Below are positions 46,677 to 57,835 of a stretch of DNA of 64,000 nt, piece after piece. Positions within the stretch are counted from its first letter, which is position 1. Every line of letters starts with the position of its first letter. Source of the DNA: Lytechinus variegatus (lineage: Eukaryota > Echinodermata > Echinoidea > Temnopleuroida > Toxopneustidae); contig NC_054744.1 in assembly GCF_018143015.1 (NCBI RefSeq), positions 2,997,059 to 3,061,058 of the forward strand. Reading direction: 5' to 3'. The notes under the pieces are model-generated. The model saw nothing but the letters and a program-made list of their open reading frames with translations, did not search any database and was not told where the DNA came from. Made by a program: the position numbers and the translations under genes.

Positions 46677-47239
46677 TTGTTTTATGTATCAAGAGATTTA
46701 TGATAATTGTGCTACTGAAGTGTCTAAGACATGGCTGCCATATTACTACAGGTTAATTTACCCTACTTTTGCAATTTAATGCATAAGATTTTGGCAGGGA
46801 AAATATTCCAAGACAAAAGTGCATTTGACATGTTTAAAGCATATAAGCTATGAAGCACTATGAAGCACATCATGGTCAAAAGTATTGACCAGAGCTTATG
46901 TAGGTTTCATTGATGTAAGCATTAAATACTTTCATCCCATCCATTCATGATATCAGAACTATTTCACTAGTTTGTATCAAAACCTATTTCCTGACATTGA
47001 TTGATATTTCAGAACAAAATGCCATATATATACACACTGATTGCAATCACAATTACAAAAGTAAAGAAATAAAAACATGTTTTTTGTTTTTTCAAGATTT
47101 AGTGTTGCTTTATCAATTTGTCACTCCTGCAAACAGACGATTGCACCATTGATGTATTTTGCAGGAATGTACAGAAACAAGGCAGTGTATCATGAACAGC
47201 ACCTAATGCAAATTATAAAAAAAAATACATATTAACTTA
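46677..47239. other. Intergenic, nothing recognised
   Basis: AT-rich sequence with no coding or repeat signal that I can support. Confidence 0.5.
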
Positions 47240-47592
47240 TTAATAATAATAATAGCCAATTTTTATAAAGCGCTTTTCCCAGAATGGCTCAAAGTGCGTT
47301 ACAGCATATTATTACCCCGGTCATTGGATTCATTTCAATCCCGCACGAGAAGTGCACAATTTCCACTCCCTGGGGAGCATTCCTTGCATTCATCGCATCC
47401 TCATTATGGCGCTGGCAAAATCAAACATACAATATCTTTCGCATCCTACCGGGTACCCATTTAGCACCTGGGTCGAGAGTGGCAAAGTGTGGATTAACGC
47501 CTTGCCAAAGGACGCTAGACTGCGGTGGGATTCGAACACACGACCCTCTGTTTACAAGGCTAGAGTCAGAACCACTACACCACGGCTCTTCC
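47240..47592 (-). mobile_element. tRNA-derived SINE, long-body variant
   Basis: The minus strand starts GAGCCGTGGTGTAGTGGTTC (tRNA-like A-box region), the B box GTGTTCGAATCCC follows, then a body partly shared with 18217-18432 (ACCCGGTAGGATGCG-type) plus an extra segment and a TTATTATTATTA tail. A larger subfamily than the other two copies. Confidence 0.85.
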
Positions 47593-48032
47593 ACATTATT
47601 ACATAGTAATAACTTATTACAAAGTAATTATCACCAAATACAAAGATATAACGCTTTAGGTCAAAACAGTCCATAATTTAACCATATAACAATGGTGGTA
47701 CCAATAGGGCACAAACAAAAATATTGCAATGCCAAAGGTTACCAAATACTGAACAGATTCTACACAGGACTTTATAATAATGAAACGGAAGAGCTCTGAC
47801 TCTGCCAATTACGCAGAGGGCTATTGGGTAAGAATGGAAATTATTTAATTTCAAAACACACTGTATATAAGTTCATACTATACTTATTTAAGGAAGTTTT
47901 AAAGTGCCATCGACCTTTCAAGATGCATTATCTCCTCAAGTCCATATAAAAATAGGTAAGTAATCATGGCATATACAGTAATGCTCAAAAGTTAGTGAAC
48001 TCCACCAGAAAATGATATTTTTAAGTGTTCAA
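47593..48032. other. Intergenic, nothing recognised
   Basis: AT-rich sequence with no supported gene or repeat. Confidence 0.5.
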
Positions 48033-48414
48033 CAGGGTGCTACATAACTTTTTAAAAGCACTTGCCCAGTCGGGCAAGTAAATTTCTAAATAGTTGAAAT
48101 ATACTTGCCCTCAAAAATCCTTTAAAAAATAGTTTTACTTCTTTAAAAGAAAGCTTTGCAGTTTTATAAACCATTGACCTTTTTCTCTTTTGACATTAAT
48201 TATTCTACCTTATTGCATTTCTTTTTCCAAATTGTTTTTATCTTGCCTGCCATGACTAAAATTCGGGTCAATATCATATCGACCCTAATTTTGGTCATTC
48301 TACTGTAAGAAGTTTGCTTGCCCAATTCAGGCAAGTAGCTTTGGTCTTTACTTCAAAACACTTGCCCGACCCTAACTTTTACTTGCCCCGGGCAAGCGCT
48401 TATGCAGCAACCTG
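48033..48414. mobile_element. MITE, CAGGGTG ends, second copy
   Basis: The left end CAGGGTGCTACATAACTTTT and a right end ending CCTG are flanked by TGTTCAA on both sides (48026-48032 and 48415-48421). It carries the same CTTGCCC / GGGCAAG subterminal repeats as 37840-38255, in opposite internal orientation. Confidence 0.85.
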
Positions 48415-49054
48415 TGTTCAAGTTCTGCCTTGTCTTAGATGTCTAATTGTAAAGTCAGGTGATAAATTACTGCATTCAATAAAGTTTGTTAATCTGAGCT
48501 TGCTAAACACTGTAGTGTTGGTGTCTTGTGTTCAACACTCAGCATGAAGGAGTGCATTCTGTGGTTGGGTTCACTAACTGTACATTATCTTGCCAAGTCG
48601 ACATATAAAAAGTTATCAAGTAATCTTACTATATTGACAAATAAAAAGTGGCAAGATTTAAAGGGGTACTCTGGGCTGAAAATAATTTATCTAAATAATT
48701 AGTGTAAAATCTATGAGCAAAATGCTGAGAATTTCATCAAAATCTGATTACAAAGTATATGAATTTTAAAGTTCAGCAATAGTTTATGAAAACGATTACA
48801 TGCATTCATTACATGGACTGATGACGTCATGCCCAACTTTCCTTTTTATTTTTTGAGATTAAATGAAAAAATCAGAATTATTTCATATTTTCATATATGT
48901 GTATGATATTTCTCCCTTATAATACTGCTACATAAGTTGCTGAAATGAATCAAATCAGTTGTCAATCCAATATTCTTTAATTCTTGAAGGACAAAATTTG
49001 AATTAGCATCGTTGCATATAATAAAATTATCATCAATTGCTCATTGAATATACA

Positions 49055-51240
49055 TGAAGACACTACCAGTCCTTGAAAGCATACTGCCAAATTTGTCGAA
49101 AGCAAGCATATTCTGTTTGCGACCTGAAGCATGGTTACCTGCATTGTGTCTTAGATGAAGCATCCAGTCATCTGACATTTGCTACGCCCTGAGGTCGATA
49201 CCAGTGGAAGCACTTACCGATGTCATGACATAGGCATCGTTCTGGACAAGCATAAGTGCCAGTTTGGGTAAAGAGAGATGGTGTTTCTTGGACATATAGT
49301 GTCAAGTGCTGGACTGAAACCAGACCCGTCCAAGATTGAGGCCATCTTGAAGAAAGCTCCTGCTAACAAGGATGACATAGACCGCTTGAGAGGGATAGAG
49401 AATTACTTGTCTCGCTATCTTCCCAAGCTAGCTGATGCGATGCAACCACTCAACAATTTGTCTCGTAAGACTGTTGCATGGACCTGGGACAAAGTCCATG
49501 ATCAAGCTTTCAAGAATCTTAATGAACTTCTGATAGGGGCACCAGTACTAACCTACTACGACCAGTCAAAGGAGTTGGTGATCCAGGCAGATACAAGAGC
49601 ATGTGGCTTAGGAGCAGTGATGATGCAGGGAGGCAAGCCGATAGCGTATGCCAGTAGGGCTCAGAGAGATGCTGAATTGAGGTACTCGGTGATTGAAAAG
49701 GAGATGCTCGCCATTGTCTTCAGTTTGGAAAAGTGGAATCAATTCACTTTTGGTCGAGAAGTCAAGGTTTACACAGACCACAATCTGCTGGAGAGCATTG
49801 TCAAGAAGCCTGTGGACAGGGTACCGAAGCAGCTGCAAGGAATGCTCCTCAGAGCAATGGCTTACAACATTGATGTTCATTATGTAAGAGGCAAAGAGAA
49901 CTTCTACCAGAAGAAGAGGTCCTTGAATGGAGACAACATACTGGCAGTGATGAGACTCTCTAGGCCCTGAAGAAGGTATTGGATGGTTGGCCGGACCAGA
50001 AGCACCAGGCCCCAGCTCTCGTACTTCCATACTTCAAACGTCTGCGACGAATTGACAGTGACTGATGGGTTAATCTTCAGAGGAGCGCGGCTGGTGGTGC
50101 CAAAACAAATGAGGAAGAAGGTCATGAAAATCTTCATGTAGGTCACAATGGTGTGGATTGGACATTGAGTCGAAGAAGCTTGTATTCTGGCCGAATATGA
50201 CGCAGGAGATAAGGGAATGGATCCAGACATGCGAGACTTGTACGGAATATTCCAGTGCTCAAGCTCCTCAGCAACTCATGTCACACCTAGTTCCAGACAG
50301 ACCATTGGAGAAGATCCGTGTAGACCTGACGACTCTGGATGGGACTGAATACCTTGTAACAGTTTGTTACTTATCAAATTTCTTTGAATTAGACAAGGTC
50401 AACATGGAGACGTCTGCTAGAGTATAACAATCAAGCTTAGTAATCATTTCAGCAGATACGGCAAGGGAATTTGATACATTTGCAAAGGAGCTTGGAATCA
50501 CACACATAAACAATATCGCCATACAGTAGCAAGTGAATGGATAGGCAGAGGCAGCTGTGAAGGCAGCAAAGAAATTGCTGAAGAAGTGCAGATCGTCAGG
50601 AGAGGATCAGAACCTTGCCCTGATGAACTCAAAAAATTCAAGGCCTTGACTCAAGTCCTGCCCAGCTTTTCTTGGGACACCAGACCAAGACAAGAATTCC
50701 AACAGCTGAATCTCTCTTGCATCCCGAGACTCAAGAAACAAAACATGAGAGAGAGCAGCTAAAATGTAACCAAGAGAGACAGGCAAAGTATAACAATAAG
50801 CATGCCAAGGACTTGCCTGTTCTTACTGAAGGTGATGTAGTAAGGATGAAGCCATTTTATCCTGGAGAAGACCGTTGGAAGGCAGTAATACTTCGACTAG
50901 ATGAACGCTCTTATGAGGTAGACCATGATGGTACTATCTACAGATGTAACAGAGAACACGTGAGGGCTAGCAGAGAGTCACTTGATACACAGAACTCTGT
51001 TCTGGTCACCTCTAGACCAGAAACAGATCATCCTTCATCACGTATCCAGTCGTCGAGACAGCCTGTTCTGGTCATCTCTAGACCAGAGACAGGTCTTCGC
51101 ACTGAGGGTCAGCGTTCCACTACCAACACTGGAGGAGTGAGGTCCACTGATGTCAACCCACCCGGGGAACCAACTGCATTAGCGTTGAGACGCTTGACTC
51201 GCCAAGGACGAATTCTAGAGAGGTAAAAAAAATTAGAACT
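49055..51240 (+). mobile_element. Ty3/gypsy-like fossil, broken
   Basis: Remains of an LTR retroelement on the plus strand. Recognisable parts in order: reverse-transcriptase pieces (from about 49060), an RNase H-type segment (49278-49900, with YTDHNLLESIV), an integrase zinc-binding segment (about 50160-50400) and an integrase C-terminal segment (50672-51226). No terminal repeats found. It is broken, with several breaks, and clearly older than the element at 24658-31482. Confidence 0.8.
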
Positions 51241-51779
51241 TAATCTGGCGTAAAAAAAAGTTTTGACCCGTTTGTTTTTCGGCATATTTTTCACATTTTA
51301 CAACTCTGACATTACCAATTATGTCAATTTTATCTAATCAGATCTATAGGTCAATATCTAAAATACTTCTTGTGAAATTTAAAACTTGGAAATTTGGATT
51401 CCTGTTTTCTGAAATGTGAATTATGCATTAGACTTTAACAAAGTTTAATTCCGGAAGACGCCTAGTGAATGTGAAGTTATAGAAAGTTTGTTTGCTCCAG
51501 TGATCTGAAAAGAGGTGGAATTTTAATGGAACTTTAAACCTACCAGGACATGAACACATAAAGAAGAAATTTTTCTTATACATGCATTTCATGTTTATCT
51601 GATATGTAAAGGTCATATAGACGTGTAGTCTGCTTAATGTTTTGGAATATCGTCTGATTTTGATCGATATGATTTTGTTTAAAAAAAAAATCTTTCACCA
51701 AAACTACAAAAAGGGAAGGATAAGATAATATTGTGTCTATGTGGTCCAGTTGAGACTATAATGTTTATACTGAAATAGG

Positions 51780-51855
51780 GTGCTATTAGCATATATATAT
51801 ATATAGAGAGAGAGAGAGCTATTAGAAATATATATATATAGAGAGAGAGAGAGTT
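51780..51855. repeat. AT/AG microsatellite, duplicated
   Basis: TATATATATAGAGAGAGAGA-type blocks occur twice about 45 bases apart, each followed by a CTATTAG- or GTTTGG-type spacer. Confidence 0.85.
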
Positions 51856-52090
51856 TGGCACTGGAAATCATTGTTTGACATGTTGCTATTCAGGACTCCC
51901 TATCTTCAGATAAGGACCAAGATGCCATAACATGCATAGATCTGTTTCACCAAAACAATGCAAATCTTCAAAATGTCATAACTTTGTTCTTCTCTGTCTG
52001 ATTTTGATCAAATTTTTTTCATATTTTTTGGTTTAGTTTTTCTTTATCTGTTAAAACCTTTTCGTTTTCAGCCTTGAGTACCCCTTTATA

Positions 52091-52609
52091 TCCACAGCGT
52101 GCACGCAACACATCCTCTTTCAATCCAGGCTGCAGCGTAGCTGACTACAGATCAACATCCATATGCACGCACAATCAATTAAGTTCTAAAATTAAATCTC
52201 CCCATAAAACTTGTTAAATGTCAACACTTTGACATATAACTTCCTATAAGTCAACTTGACGAGATAGTGTATCTCGCCACTTTGACATCCAACTTTTCAT
52301 AAGTTGACTTGGCGAGACAGGTTATCTGGACAAGTCAATGGCACTTTGATTACAAGTCAACAAATAGACAAGTATTTTCAGCCCTTCCTGATTTTTAGTG
52401 CTTTGCGTACAGTATATTGTCCAGGAATTGAACACAACACTTAAAGAATTTCCCACTAGTGTCCAAGGAAATCCAAAACATAATGTTTTCAAAATGTTCT
52501 TTGGGCTGTGTAAACTTGTATCAAATATAAATATGGCAATATCAACAATTCACGCGGCTAAAACACAGTCACTGACACAGATTAAATGCTGAATTAATAT
52601 GGACTTCTG
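52091..52609. other. 3' flank of KXD1
   Basis: Holds motifs such as AAGTTGACTTGGCGAGACAG repeated in altered form (52255-52325) and presumably the KXD1 3' UTR on the minus strand. No gene seen. Confidence 0.5.
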
Positions 52610-52935
52610 TCATTTATCACCATCACTCCCGCCTCTGGAATCTGCCGCCTGTTCCCTGGATCCAGGCCGACCCACATTGTCCAGCGACCGTTGCTTTGGC
52701 AGTAACTGCTGCTTCTGTTCTTGTAGCGTACGTGGCGGATGGTGCTGCTGAGCTTGAGCCATGTGTTGTGCATGTTGCGGCTGTTGCTTTGGATGCAGAT
52801 GCTGCTGGTTTTGTTGTTGTTCTTGTTGTCTAGGTGATGACTGATGATGTTGTTTGGAAGGAGAATGGGAGAGTCCTGGCCGAGTCTCGTCCTCTTCTTC
52901 ATCAAGGTCGGGTGGGACGATGTCTTCAAGAGCAG
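52610..52935 (-). CDS. KXD1: KXD1 exon 3 (Gln/His-rich tail)
   Basis: Acceptor TTTTCTCAG, phase 1 in, stop TGA at 52610-52612. Encodes AALEDIVPPDLDEEEDE and then Gln/His-rich low complexity. A 111-codon open frame in the neighbouring frame is a shadow. Confidence 0.8.
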
Positions 52936-54454
52936 CTGAGAAAATGGAAGACATACAGTACAGTTTTCATTAATAAGTCAACCTTAAGTTGAATCATTTT
53001 TTTAAACCAGAATAATATGCTAGACATTTTATTAAATGACCTCTACTTATTAAAACTAAAATCCTCTACCTACGAAGAAGTTATTATAACAATCCATATG
53101 TTGTTTGAAATCATGGGCTATGAAGCCAATGAGTAGATTCAGATCGACGTTGCACTATCCCCTATGTCATTGAACACCACACGGAAGGAGGAGGAAGAGG
53201 AGAAGGAAGAGAACGAGGAGTAGGATAAAAGAAATTGACTTAAATGCTACCACTTACCAACAAATGCCCTTGGATAATCTGTAGCTAACTTCTTTTTCAG
53301 TGCTCTAGAAGAAACAACATCAAAATGGTAGTTAGTATCTCATTTAAAAATAATTTGCACATTTACCTACATTGCTTATTACACTTTGTTTCTAAGTGCA
53401 TTACATTGTAATTATTATTACTAAGAAAGAATCAAAACCGCTTCTCACATTAAAAACAAATTATTTTGATTTTCCTCAAAAACTTGGTCAACAAAGTAAT
53501 GAAAGAGCTTATAGGAAAAGCATTTATTAGAACTTAGAAGCATGTTTTTGTTTCCTCAAATGCTTATGTATTTTAAAAGAAAATTGCAATAAATTATTCA
53601 ATTAGCATGTGCACTGAAAATCTTTAATTTTAACGAGGCAACAATGGTTAAGATTGCAAAGGCCATAAGGAAAAGACATTTTCAGATCTTTGCTTGATAA
53701 CAGATAAACCATAAGTATCTTTTTGCTTCCAAAATACATTTTTATCATTTTTTGTATATAAGGGTGGGTTAAAGTGGAATATGGATTAAGGAAGTACCTA
53801 CAGTACTTGCAAGGAAAAATATTGAAGGAGAAGTGTGTTTCTTATTTAAATAAAATGATCAAAACCAGTTTACTAGTGGTTTTCTGAAGCAAATGATATT
53901 ATTGGATGATGATAAGGACGAAGATGAAAACAATGAGGATGATGAATGAATGAATGAAATTTGAATCTTGTCAACATGATTCCTTCGCATTTACCTTTTC
54001 TATTTAGTGCTCAGTACGGAATGTGCACATGTATTCAAAACATGAAACCTAACCCGATAATCAAATAAATATCCCAATCCTCCTATTTCTGAACCAAACT
54101 ATCATCTTAACCATATATCTTCAGAGAATTCACAGCAGATGAATTCACCTCAAAAGTTATGCTGTTTCACAACCAACATTACCTTATCCTGCGGAACACG
54201 GTATCCAAATCTTTTTTCATGGTCAAGAGAGTCTCTGTATGCTCCTTGAACTGCTCAAACGTCTTCTCGTATCTTTTGGCCGACAGTCGATTGAAGTTCG
54301 AGAGCATCTCATTGGTCTTCTCAAAGCGATCCAGCATCTGTGATTGGGCCTTGAGGATAGCGATCATGTCCTCTTGGTTGACCATAGAGAGTAGTGAGTC
54401 CAGGAAAGCATCAGAACCCGGAGTAAGAGATGTCCCCGTGTTGGAAGAGGTCAT
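52610..54454 (-). CDS. KXD1: KXD1, KxDL motif protein (BORC/BLOC-1-related), 3 coding exons
   Basis: Encodes a predicted 214-residue KxDL motif-containing protein 1. In other animals KXD1 is a subunit of BORC, which sits on the cytosolic face of lysosomes and recruits ARL8 for kinesin-driven transport, and it binds BLOC-1. Coding exons on the minus strand: 54183-54454, 53258-53304, 52610-52935, all GT-AG with matching phases (645 nt with stop). Visible: MLDRFEKTNEMLSNFNRLSA (residues 40-59), the KKDL motif at 80-83 followed by FRRIRALKKKLATDYPRAF, then an acidic stretch and a Gln/His-rich tail (about 130-185). The core is close to human KXD1 as I remember it; the tail is longer and of low complexity. 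ATG at 54454 follows an acceptor at 54468, so a leader exon lies upstream, perhaps in the palindrome at 57.2 kb. Frame intact. Confidence 0.9.
52936..54182. other. KXD1 introns
   Basis: 52936-53257 and 53305-54182, AT-rich. A GAGGAGGAAGAGG-rich patch near 53185-53220 is low complexity. No element recognised. Confidence 0.6.
53258..53304 (-). CDS. KXD1: KXD1 exon 2
   Basis: A 47-nt exon, acceptor TTCTTCTAG and donor GTTG|GTAAG. Encodes ALKKKLATDYPRAFV, which matches the segment after the KxDL motif in human KXD1. Confidence 0.88.
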
Positions 54455-54467
54455 TCTTGGTTTAATG
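54183..54467 (-). CDS. KXD1: KXD1 exon 1 (coding) with short 5' UTR
   Basis: Acceptor ATCCTTGCAG at 54468-54469; coding starts at 54454 and ends at the donor ATAAG|GTAATG. Carries the KxDL core (residues 1-90). The acceptor implies an upstream untranslated exon. Confidence 0.88.
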
Positions 54468-55190
54468 CTGCAAGGATCGTGAGTGTAAAACATCATAAGG
54501 ACAAGGTTCAACATTTTCATATTTCTTTAATCAAGTAGGAGTGAAAATCAGAAATAGCAAGATGGCAGGATAGATAGCAAATTGAGTAGATCTATATGAA
54601 TATAAAAAAAGACCTAAGTCCTTAAGAGGTAATTTCGAGAAAATAAAAAAAATTGATATTTTTAAAATTTGGGCAATTAAAATATATTTGGCCAAAAGAC
54701 ATCAAAAACATTATAAAACAAATGTTCACTATTTGCATATTCATTTATCAGGAATACTTATGAAGATTAAATGATCTTGAGCTGCGATCAATGCGCAATT
54801 GCATTAACGAGGTTTTGGAATTGGCAGTGAATTAATACGTGTGAGGAAACTATCACTGCCACTGGCTCTAAATCACCAATTTTGAGACTGATCGGATGAA
54901 CACAGAGTGAAATTCTAATGAAATCTTAAGGTCATGTTGTTGCATGACTGAGTTTTACGTTTAATACACATTTAATAAGACACACCTTTGTCACTCCTAG
55001 TATCAGAGCGAGTTTTAAGATTTGATGTTTGGGTAGGTAGCAGGAGTGAAGTGGAGTGGAGCCTACACGAACATCACTTGACTCTTGAAGTTGACCTAGG
55101 CTTTTCCCAACTCAACGACAACCAGTCGACATGTCACACAAGGTTGACAAACATCATGTTCCATGTATCATGACATGAGTAGAGTCTACA

Positions 55191-55748
55191 TCCTGGGGGG
55201 GGGGGGGGGGGGGGCACTTCCATTGACGAATGGATACCATGCGCGACCATGGGGTCTCGAAAAGCACCCTAAACACATATTTTCCATGTTCTGAAAATGC
55301 ACCCCTTAACAAGTATTGGCGTCTCAAACCCTACCCTTAACAAGTATTGTAAACAAAACGATACTCTTGGCAAGTATTACCTGAAATGAACCCCTAAACA
55401 AGTACAGCGATATATTGTCACGTACGGGTCCGTCGGTTTTACCTTTACACACCATTTGGTTTCGTACGGCCCCACCTTCCACAACTCGTGCAAATCGGAC
55501 TCTGAACAGTGTTGGGGCAAAAAGGACATCCTTTATCAAACATTTTAATTTTGTTTTGTCACCCCCGCAAATTCGACCCTAAACCCGTAGCTTTCCTAGC
55601 GAAATAGACACCCCTTTTTTCATTATTTTGGTGTTTTTTATACCCTTATCACGTTACATACGTAACGTGCCCTATCGTGAAAAAGACATCCTTTTTACGT
55701 TTTTTTGGTTGCGCATGGTATCTACTCATCAATGTAAGTGGCCCCCCG
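55191..55748. mobile_element. MITE with internal AACAAGTATT repeats
   Basis: Inverted ends: GGATACCATGCGC on the left inside a G-run, GCGCATGGTATC followed by AAGTGGCCCCCCGG on the right. The left half repeats CCCTTAACAAGTATT-like units four times (55304-55405). No coding capacity. Confidence 0.8.
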
Positions 55749-55866
55749 GTGTCTACATGTATGTAACTCTAAGCTAAGGTTTATCGCTAATCAGATTCAG
55801 AACAGCAATGATCATGGGATCGGAAAGGGGGCCGTTAGCTAGCTATGTGCATGTGCACTGCCATGA

Positions 55867-56155
55867 CTGAAAAAATCTCATGCTGTAGCATTGTGTGTTA
55901 GCGTGCCTCTCCACTGTATTCAGTGCAGGTGTGAATGCAGTTGGAAAACACTCCGTCCATCTGAAAGGACACAAATGTTGGTCCCGTGTATAGGAGAGTC
56001 TTAACCTATGCACGTTAAAACCAATACACTACTCGTCAGAGTAGGGTGTGCACCCGGTGTATTTATTGCACCTGCTGGTCCAGGCAAAATTCAGGTCAAG
56101 TCAATCTTGACATTCATATGCCAATCAATATACTGATTGTGGGCATCAACAAAAA
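55867..56155. repeat. Dispersed repeat family B, copy 2 (SINE-like)
   Basis: Same sequence as 31631-31935, sharing GTGTGAATGCAGTTGGAAAA and CCCGTGTATAGGAGAGTC, at roughly 90 per cent identity by eye. Confidence 0.75.
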
Positions 56156-57200
56156 AACAAGGCAAGGTATAAAGACAAGAATGCGGACTGTCCGTAATGC
56201 GTGTACGCTTGATTGCCCCCTTTTAAAAGTTTTAGTTTTCGATCCCATGCAGCCCAGGCCATAATGATAATCAGATGACAATAATGCAATGCATGCACTA
56301 TCATGACTATTGTCGCCTATGAAGTCTATTTTTACCTCTTTGGTACTAGGAGTGATAGTGAGTTGCTTCAGGTTAAACTCAAATTAAACTAAAAAGCGAA
56401 AAGTTAAGAACAAATAGTAAATAGGCCTACACACAATTCAGCAATGTTCAGTTAGGCCTACTATAGACAGCTGGCAGCCGTCTGTTTCGAGAAGTTTTTT
56501 TAATATTTTTTTTTAAATTTCTCCTCGTACACAGACGGCTCGCTATCGTGCACCCACCATTAGGGGACTTGCAATGCAAAATCCCCCCGTCGGGGCTCTT
56601 CAATTTTTGTCCTTAATGAATAAAATTTTTGAAAATTAACGCGACCAATTTGCAAATTAATATTCCCTCTTGGCATTAATTGCAAAAAAACGGAGAAAAT
56701 GAAGTTAAAAGGAACAAAAACAGTGATTTACCTCGGCTGTTGCGCAAATTTACTATCCCGTTTTATCCGATGTTAAGTACATAAACATATGGCCATTGCG
56801 TCCCCTGTACAGATCGTGCTAGAACTTCGGTCTCCGTATTTGGTGAGTAAAGCCAACGGAGTTCAGCTGAACAACCGACATAACAGAGACCGAAGCTTTT
56901 GGTCTAGGCCTACTATACTAGTACTAGTACCGGGCGGTACTACTTAGTCTTGAGGACGCAATGATGATGATTTTTTTAGATATGTCTTACATTTCTTCAT
57001 CATTGACGTCTTGACACTCTCTCCATACTGCCTTCAGCGAACGACCAAAACAAAGATGGATTTCCCCCCAAATCCATCTTTTTAAACCGAAATGACTAGA
57101 ATTTTGTTAATTTTATTAATTCTTACACCTTCCTACGCCTAATGCGTAGGAAGGTTTTAAATATTACTTTAAAAAATGTAAAAAAATGAAGATTTCTTAC

Positions 57201-57300
57201 CCAACTGATGCCGCGTAGACCTCTCGTTCCACATGTAAACAACGGAAATACAATAGCGTCGACCCTTGAACCGCTTTTGTATGACGTACTTCCGGAAAGC
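57201..57300 (-). promoter_or_regulatory. Promoter-like leader exon, left arm, towards KXD1
   Basis: On the minus strand CCGGAAGT (ETS-type) and ACGTCAT (CRE-like) are followed by about 80 bases ending TTGG|GTAAGAAA, a good splice donor. A transcript from here would run into the KXD1 acceptor at 54468. The exon would be untranslated: its ATGTGG frame meets a stop after splicing. Confidence 0.5.
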
Positions 57301-57476
57301 AATGCCGTCTTAACGAACAATTTAGAGATAAAAATCTTATCTAACAAATATTAAAATTATTTCGTGATCACGAATAATTCATATATATTGATATGAATTA
57401 TTTATGATCACGAAATAATTTTAATATTTGTTAAATAAGATTTTTTATCTCTAAATTGTTCGTTAAGACGGCATTG

Positions 57477-57575
57477 CTTTCCGGAAGTACGTCATACATA
57501 AGCGGTTCAAGGGTCGACGCTATTGTATTTCCGTTGTTTACATGTGGAACGAGAGGTCTACGCGGCATCAGTTAG
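57477..57575 (+). promoter_or_regulatory. Promoter-like leader exon, right arm, outward
   Basis: Mirror copy of the left arm: CCGGAAGTACGTCAT, then a leader ending GTTAG|GTAAGAAA on the plus strand. A possible acceptor lies at 60980 (TCTTTTTAG|GAGCGG). No coding gene identified downstream within the window. Confidence 0.45.
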
Positions 57576-57835
57576 GTAAGAAATCTTCATTTTTTTACAT
57601 TTTTTTAAAGTAATATTTAAAACCTTCCTACGCATTAGGCGTAGGAAGGTGTAAGAATTAATAAAATTAACAAAATTCTAGTCATTTCGGTTTAAAAAGA
57701 TGGATTTTGGGGGGAAATCCATCTTTGTTTTGGTCGTTCGCTGAAGGCAGTATGGAGAGAGTGTCAAGACGTCAATGATGAAGAAATGTAAGACATATCT
57801 AAAAAAATCATCATCATTGCGTCCTCAAGACTAGG

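Larger units (their letters stand above)
48657..52090. mobile_element. Family C MITE halves around a fossil
   Basis: TAAAGGGGTACTCTGGGCTG at the left and CAGCCTTGAGTACCCCTTTA at the right are inverted ends. The inner arms resemble each other (AAAATCTGATTACAAAG against TCTGATTTTGATCAAA). An LTR-element fossil (about 49055-51240) lies between the halves, so the short element was probably the target. Confidence 0.65.
54468..56944. other. Upstream region / leader intron of KXD1
   Basis: Holds a MITE (55191-55748) and a family B repeat (55867-56155). 56465-56540 forms a hairpin around CCGTCTGT / ACAGACGG. Otherwise AT-rich with no exon seen. Confidence 0.55.
56945..57835. repeat. Near-perfect 0.9-kb palindrome
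   Basis: Two arms of about 445 bases are reverse complements around a centre near 57389, with only about four substitutions and three one-base indels by eye. Each arm also contains two perfect small hairpins (12-bp stems: AAAGATGGATTT and ACCTTCCTACGC with their partners) and the centre holds a further palindrome (CGTGATCACG). Outside the arms similarity stops. Confidence 0.95.

Noticed and set aside
52594-52929. 111-codon frame overlapping KXD1 exon 3
   Set aside because: Alternative frame of the same exon; splice phase and the KXD1 reading support the other frame.
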